Assembly: GCA_024195265.1 (NCBI GenBank) | Contig: JAJLRJ010000009.1 | Span: 1,502,501 to 1,566,500, forward strand | Direction: 5' to 3' | Source: Dendrophyllia cribrosa | Lineage: Eukaryota; Cnidaria; Anthozoa; Scleractinia; Dendrophylliidae | DNA length: 64,000 nucleotides | Part shown: positions 59,001-64,000 of the stretch, one piece after another | Position numbering within the stretch: the stretch's first letter is position 1 | How the letters are laid out: every line of letters starts with the position of its first letter | Notes under the pieces: model-generated | The model's database searches: none | Told to the model about the DNA's origin: nothing | What the model saw: the letters and a program-made list of their open reading frames with translations, nothing else | Made by a program: the position numbers and the translations under genes

Positions 59001-62000
59001 TAGTTGATTGGTCAGGCGAACCAATTTAAGAACGAAGTATACATGCGTGTATGGTCCTTGTTTGTTGACGTGTGTTAATTTGTGTGTCCAGCTTCGTGTA
59101 TTTTTATCGGAACACGTTTTAAGAACGAAGTATACATACGTGTACGGTCCTTGTTTGTTGTCGTCCAGCTTCGTGTATTTTTATCGGAACACGTTTTAAG
59201 AACGAAGTATACATGTGTGTACGGTCCTTGTTTGTTGTCGGTGTTAATTTGTGTGTCCAGTATACAAACGTGTACGGTCCTTGTTTGTTGTCGTCCAGCT
59301 TCGTGTATTTTTATAGGAACACGTTTTAAGAACGAAGTATACATGCGTGTACGGTCCTTGTTTGTTGTCGTGTGTTAATTTGTGTGTCCAGCTTCGTGTA
59401 TTTTTATCGGAACACGTTTTAAGAACGAAGTATACATGCGTCTACGGTCCTTGTTTGTTGTCGTGTGTTAATTTGTGTGTCCAGCTTCGTGTATTTTTAT
59501 GGGAACACGTTTTAAGAACGAAGTATACATGCGTCTACGGTCCTTGTTTGTTGTCGTGTGTTAATTTGTGTGTCCAGCTTCGTGTATTTTTATCGAAACA
59601 CGTTTTAAGAACGAAGTATACATGCGTGTACGGTCCTTGTTTGTTGTCGTGTGTTAATTTGTGTGTCCAGCTTCGTGTATTTTTATCGGAACACGTTTTA
59701 AGAACGAAGTATACATGCGTGTACGGTCCTTGTTTGTTGTCGTGTGTTAATTTGTGTGTTCAGCTTCGTGTATTTTTATCGGAACACGTTTTAAGAACGA
59801 AGTATACATGCGTGTACGGTCCTTGTTTGTTGTCGTGTGTTAATTTGTGTGTTCAGCTTCGTGTATTTTTATCGGAACACGTTTTAAGAACGAAGTATAC
59901 ATGCGTGTACGGTCCTTGTTTGTTGTCGTGTGTTAATTTGTGTGTCCAGCTTCGTGTATTTTTATGGGAATACGTTTTAAGAACGAAGTATACATGCGTC
60001 TCGGTCCTTTCAAGCTGGCAGTGACTTGGGGTTGTGAGTTCATTAGCATCACAAAGAAGTGCAAAATTTCGCAACATGCCGCCGAAAAATCGTGGAGCTA
60101 GCGATTTTTCGCAAATTTTGTAAAATCCGCAAGCTGAGTGTGGGGTTGTGTGTTCATTAGCATCACAAAGAAATGCAAAATTTCGCAACACGCCGCCGAA
60201 AAATCGTGGAGCTAGCGATTTTTCGCAAATTTCGCAAATTTTGTAAAATCCGCAAGCTGGGTGTGGGATTGCGAGTTAATTAGCATCACACACTACCGAA
60301 AAATCGTTGAGGTAGCGAGTTTTCGTAATTTTCGCAAATTTTGTAAAATTCGCAAAATTCGCAAGATCTGTAACGAAAAATCGTAAATTTTGTAAAATTC
60401 GCAAGCTGTAACGAAAAATCGTAAAAATAGTAAATTTCGTAGCTCGCAAGATCTGTAACGAAAAATCGTAAATTTTGTAAAATTCGCAAGCTGTAACGAA
60501 AAATCGTAAAAATAGTAAATTTCGTAGCTCGCAAGATCTGTAACGAAAAATCGTAAATTTTGTAAAATTCGCAAGCTGTAACGAAAAATCGTAAAAATAG
60601 TAAATTTCGTAAAATTCGCAAGCTGTAACGAAAAATCGTAAAATTAGTAAATTTCGTAGCTGCGTGCAATCCTGGCCATAAGTGCAAAAGAACGGTACTG
60701 AGATTCTTGTTAAATCAGGAATGCGCTGTATAACTTACCCAGCAGCTTTTTTCTCCTTGCGGGATTATATTTCATCTTTTTCGCTCTTTTCATCATCAAT
60801 TCAGCAGTCCCAGAACTCCGAAATCCCCTTGAGATAACAGAGATAAAAGCCACAAATTCTCACTCACGTTCGACTAGTAAGAAGGACTGGTCAACCTATT
60901 AAATGTAGTTCAGTTTTTCCCGCAGAAGAACAAATGGTATAACTGGGTCGCCACCAGCTTTTAGATTACTGGCTTTCCTGGGGTCTTAGAGAGGTGGTCA
61001 TAACATGTATACTCGATGAGGACCCACCTTGTGTAGAGGTAGGGGGCCTATGCAAGATACCACCCATCTGATAAGCCTAATGGACAAAATGCATTGGCTT
61101 AAAATGAAAGCTACTGAGTAGTACTTCCTTGTGGTGGTGCTAATTATTATGCCGTACAAGGTGGTTCTAACTTTTAAGTTTGTGGATGAAATCCTAAAGT
61201 GTGACCATTGAAATGAAAGCTACTGAGCAGTACTTTCCTTTGTTGCCGTTTATTATTCTTTACAGGGTGGTTCTAACTTTTGAGATTGTGGATGAAATCC
61301 TAGTGTGACCATTCAAATGAAAGGTATCGAGCAGTGTTGTCTGTTTTTCATTAGTAAACAGTCAAGAAATAAACAAATTAAAAGCAATAACAATCTAATG
61401 ATAATCAGATTCTTACCATTCACTGCTCAGTTCTTCTGCACGATGCGACAAATGACTATGCGCACCAGATGTCACTGACATTTGATCGTGATCCATGGTT
61501 GCCTTGCCAACGGCTGCTTGATTGACATCTAAGGGTGAATCCGCTGATCGCCACGCATGACGTGGTTTTGGAACTATGGGATCATTTGACACATCTCCAT
61601 AGTAACTTATCGTGGCGATCTGTTGTAGCAAAAAATATGGAAGAGCCTTGGTATTTTTCGAACAAATTCTCTTAAGTAGTACTGTGTAAACTGTATGAAG
61701 ACATTTTGGAGAATTGATATGTGAACAAACTAAGCTCGTACCTTTGACGCCTGCTTCGGCATCCTCAGCACCGGCCCCCTACAATGAAATAACATAAATC
61801 GAGTTCTCTCTTGGGAGGTTGTCATGGTTACCCCTTAAAATGCACCTTGTCCACATCCACTTGCTTATTGCCTACATTGCTCACAGTTGGCACCTCCCCT
61901 CCATTTTAGTTCTGCCCAAAGACAAGGTAACTAGGTTTGCCTGATTTCTCGCTGGTAGCCATTTATGTACCTGGATGTAAGCAATGTGGGTAAGTGTCTT

Positions 62001-63796
62001 GTCTAAAGATGCTTTCACACGGCAAGTTCTAAAGTTTGCAAACTAGAGTTGCCGTGTGCAAATATAGCAGAATATCGGCATACGTTTTTGGCCAAGTTGG
62101 TGATTCGTTTTTGGGTCGTTTACATGCCAACTTTTAATTTCCAACAAGAGTTACAAAGGCGCCCTCACGACACAACAAGATGGTTGAGAGAACAGCTTGA
62201 ATTATTGATTCTTCCGCTTGATTTAAAATATTAGCGATCATACACACAAACGTGTATTGACCAAAACCAGTTTGCCACCCAACACGGCAGCTCTAAAAAT
62301 ACTCCCTTAATGTTGACACAGACGCACACACTTTACTTGCCAACACGACTTAGCCGTTTGAAAAGTACAAAGCGACAAAAGACAGAGTGAATTTATTTTA
62401 AATAATTTTTTCATAATTTTATTGGAAATAGAAACTTATTAGATAAACGTGATTGTCAGTTTTAATTGTAAACATAAGCTTGAAATTGTTATTTTATACA
62501 CAAGACCCAACAGGCTTGAGCCTTAAAATTTATCGTGTCTAAATAAAGGTTTACCTACTAACTTGAAGGCGTCTTTCAGAACAGCACCACAGTTATTAAC
62601 CTTGCTATCTTAAGGGCGATGCTCTTAATAAACACGAAATCGCCAAACCTCCACAGAAAAACCAAGACAATGATATGATAAAGTTATTACAAAAAATTAA
62701 CAATAAGTCGTCAATAAATAATCAAACATGGAACCTTGAAGGAAGCTGTGGTGTGTCACTTGGAGTCCAGCCTTGTTCTAAGGAAGTCTCATCAAAATCA
62801 AAAGCAGTCAGATCAACTTCTTCATCATAATCAAAGTCTTCCTCCATTTCCTCATCATAGAACTGAGCTGCTCTCAGAGCTTCGGCCAAACGTCGGCGAA
62901 CACGCTGGCCACGAAAATGCGCCTGTTTGAGAATGAAAAGTATTCTACACGTTAAATTTAACTGTTTATTCATCTAAAATATTCTGCATGTTAAATGTAA
63001 CTCTTTCATTCCCAGAGCATGTGGGGCAGTTCTGAACATTCAAATGAAAGCTATTGACATAATAAATGATTTGAACCCAGGAATGTAAGAAGTGTTTTGA
63101 GTGTGATCGTCTGTCCAGGTAAGTTTGGTTCTGATAGAACTGTCATTGTTGATAATGACTAAAGTTTCAACAACCTGAGCGGAGGTCATCTAGAGTCATG
63201 CAAATTGCATACCATCAATTGGTGTTACCATCATATTTGAAGATATAACCCATCTTCATACTTGACTCTTGACTTTGATGATGACCACTTCCGCTGTCGA
63301 AACGTCAGTCATTGTCAGCATCAACAGTTCTTTTCAGAACTACACAAACCCGGACAATCATTCTTGACAGACTATGACCTAAGACAATCAACATCATAAA
63401 AGCGGACTTGCGTTTTTGCTCGGACAACAACATAACAACAACAACAAGCGAGATGCAATACGACTTGAATTTTACCTGAATAACTGTAGCTGCTGAGGTT
63501 CTCTGTGGATCCCAGGGTTCTTTAGTTTCACTTCTCAGCTGTGACCGAACCAAGTAACCTCGCCATGCTGATTGAATACTTACAGCTGCAAGCCACTGTA
63601 AGACAAACAGAAAACATTCAAATCCATTGAAAGCTTTGTTCCTTTTTTAATAGCGGACCTTTTTCCTCGGGCTTGCCAACATTCTAGAGTAACTGACGAA
63701 TGACCCACCTTAGTGGTGTTGATATCAATCAAATGTCTTATATACCATCCCCTCCACAGAGCTTGAATCTTGGTTGCAGCAACATGTCGCTGTTTC
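50043..63796 (-). CDS. LRRIQ1: LRRIQ1-like leucine-rich-repeat/IQ protein, C-terminal part (5' end beyond window)
   Basis: Minus-strand exons, 5' to 3': 63709-63796, 63476-63595, 62735-62922, 61742-61778, 61417-61619, 60739-60827, 52137-52250, 51374-51452, 50560-50655, 50189-50261 and, less surely, 50043-50114 with the stop. All junctions are GT/AG and phases join. Three IQ motifs (calmodulin-binding, IQxxxRGxxxR) are visible: TKIQALWRGWYIR, SIQSAWRGYLVR and, across an intron, TVIQ+AHFRGQRVRRR. An acidic DEEMEEDFDYDEEVD block follows, then the signature-like FDFDETSLEQGWTPSD and SEWGFRSSGTAELMMKRAKKMK + ARRKKLLD + PNKRLALFKK, which match my memory of the LRRIQ1 C-terminus. LRRIQ1 is a poorly characterised, cilia-associated LRR/IQ protein. 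The leucine-rich repeats would be in exons outside the window. The intron 52251-60738 is 8.5 kb of repeats. The acceptor of the last exon has a poor pyrimidine tract. Confidence 0.8.
51649..52125. mobile_element. Tigger-like MITE with internal 108-bp tandem copies
   Basis: The left end CAGTGGAACCTCCAATAAG is preceded by TA, and the right end GAGTTTCCACTG is complementary. Inside, three tandem copies (51656-51910) contain GACACCTTCGGGACAAGGAG. The right end stops 11 bases from the LRRIQ1-like exon 52137-52250, just past its splice donor. Confidence 0.7.
52469..54610. repeat. 111-bp minisatellite array with higher-order structure
   Basis: About 13 units of 111 bp (some 99 bp, having lost one 12-bp subunit) run from 52490 to 53921, then diverged remnants to about 54610. 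Each unit has a run of GAAAACTGC/GAAAATTAC subunits and a spacer TCGTCATTCCCA(C/G)AAAAAGG. Variant spacers recur in order about 540 bp apart (e.g. GGAACGCGAG at 52811 and 53347), showing a higher-order duplication. Periods divisible by 3 leave open frames of up to 225 codons on both strands; none is judged a gene. Lies in an LRRIQ1-like intron. Confidence 0.9.
53922..54340. mobile_element. 419-bp CAGGGCTCGAAAT-ended element inside the 111-bp array
   Basis: Ends CAGGGCTCGAAAT and its complement, with direct repeat TACTG on both sides (53917-53921 and 54341-54345). The interior repeats TTAGTCGCAA. The array resumes after it, so the insertion came after the array existed. Confidence 0.75.
55496..55548 (-). 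ncRNA. Hammerhead-ribozyme-like motif
   Basis: Minus strand: CTGAAGA (55528-55534), perfect helix II GGGC-TCA-GCCC, GAAAC (55511-55515), a minimal self-complementary ACGT helix III, then GTT. The flanks TTTAAATCACA and TGTGTTATAAA pair at 9 of 11 positions as helix I. This layout matches type-I hammerheads reported in Penelope-like elements and retrozymes. The parent element is not otherwise recognisable. Confidence 0.55.
56098..56440. mobile_element. MITE with about 120-bp inverted arms
   Basis: Arms 56098-56219 and 56321-56440, starting TAAAATT..CA.ATTTTTTGGTAGAC and including TCAGGGGCTCATTT and CATAATCTGTGATTACTGCT. The centre is about 100 bp, non-coding. Intron of the LRRIQ1-like gene. 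Confidence 0.85.
56842..56880. repeat. Poly-G tract
   Basis: Long G run preceded by several GGGGGGG clusters from 56774 on. Confidence 0.85.
58281..58413. mobile_element. MITE with about 55-bp inverted arms
   Basis: The arms share GTGGTTCA.ATTTTTCTTT and TTTAAAAATTTTCAAACCAG. A 25-bp centre. Confidence 0.8.
59022..60008 (+). repeat. 93-bp minisatellite array
   Basis: About ten head-to-tail units of 93 bp containing GAACGAAGTATACATGCGTG, GGTCCTTGTTTGTTGTCG and TTCGTGTATTTTTATCGG. Some early units are shortened. The period is 31 codons, so a 225-codon open frame and a reverse one arise; both are artefacts of periodicity. An isolated, diverged half unit lies at about 57766-57808. Confidence 0.92.
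60020..60675. repeat. Compound minisatellite (about 112-bp and 85-bp units)
   Basis: A roughly 112-bp duplication (60020-60250) containing TTCATTAGCATCACAAAGAA is followed by about three 85-bp units built of CGAAAAATCGTAAA and GCAAGATCTGTAACG. The right edge (60652-60675) is the exact reverse complement of the left edge of the 111-bp array (52469-52492). Confidence 0.85.
62923..63475. mobile_element. Inverted pair of retrozyme/Penelope-like fragments
   Basis: A stretch at 63260-63420 (GTCGAAACGTCAGTCA, then CAACAGTTCTTTTCAGAACTAC, then CCCGGACAATCA) reappears reverse-complemented and diverged at 63055-63200. Both copies hold a hammerhead-like arrangement with TGACT before and AGTCA after the GAAAC block, but the CTGATGA box is degenerate (TTGATGA, TAGATGA). 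Intron of the LRRIQ1-like gene. Confidence 0.5.
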
Positions 63797-64000
63797 CTGT
63801 AAACATTACATATGGTTAAAAAATTACGGAAGCAAAACTAGGAATTTTTATAAACATGCACGATTCTTCACACAAATTTAATGGCCCTGGAGTAAAAATA
63901 ATCAGTCACAGAATGTTTACTGTTCCCTATTTTAACCTGTGCCTTCATTGAGTTCGATTGTTCAGTTTGTTTAGCCGCCATCTTTAATGTCATAGCGCAA

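Noticed and set aside
59347..60024. 225-codon open frame
   Set aside because: It is the 93-bp minisatellite read in frame; 93 is divisible by 3, and the reverse strand is open as well.

Overview
The window looks like a chromosomal segment from an anthozoan cnidarian, most likely a stony coral. It is AT-rich. Genes have many short exons with GT/AG introns. Introns and spacers are packed with short non-autonomous DNA transposons, foldback elements, minisatellites and long poly-G tracts. The organism call is inference from gene structure and repeat style; no species marker is visible.

Four genes can be read. (1) 1844-2842, minus: an intronless protein with an N-terminal death effector domain, a cysteine cluster and two membrane segments. 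(2) 6237-17315, minus: a complete eight-exon cathepsin D (389 aa). (3) 17725-45200, plus: a complete 31-exon HPS5 gene (about 1551 aa), the BLOC-2 subunit used in lysosome-related organelle biogenesis. Its open frame runs past the point where I recall human HPS5 ending and closes in a RING-H2 pattern. (4) 50043-63796, minus and running off the right edge: the 3' part of an LRRIQ1-like gene with three IQ motifs.

Cathepsin D and HPS5 are divergent and share a 409-bp spacer containing a CACGTG E-box close to the CLEAR/M-box consensus bound by TFEB/MITF factors. A lysosomal protease and a lysosome-related-organelle trafficking factor may thus share a promoter. HPS5 and the LRRIQ1-like gene are convergent, with a repeat-filled spacer at 45201-50042.

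Mobile DNA fills most of the rest. Cathepsin D intron 1 holds a Ty3/Gypsy deletion derivative with two 155-bp LTRs, itself broken by a 719-bp TTAA-flanked element, next to hAT-like elements. HPS5 introns hold a GATC-saturated element, large foldbacks, a tRNA-derived SINE and a Mutator-like element with 9-bp target duplications carrying a broken RecQ-like helicase fragment. The long LRRIQ1 intron (52251-60738) holds 111-bp, 93-bp and 85-bp minisatellites. Two of these arrays are in opposite orientation and share an identical 24-bp edge. Two hammerhead-ribozyme-like cores, plus a degenerate inverted pair, suggest Penelope-like or retrozyme remnants.
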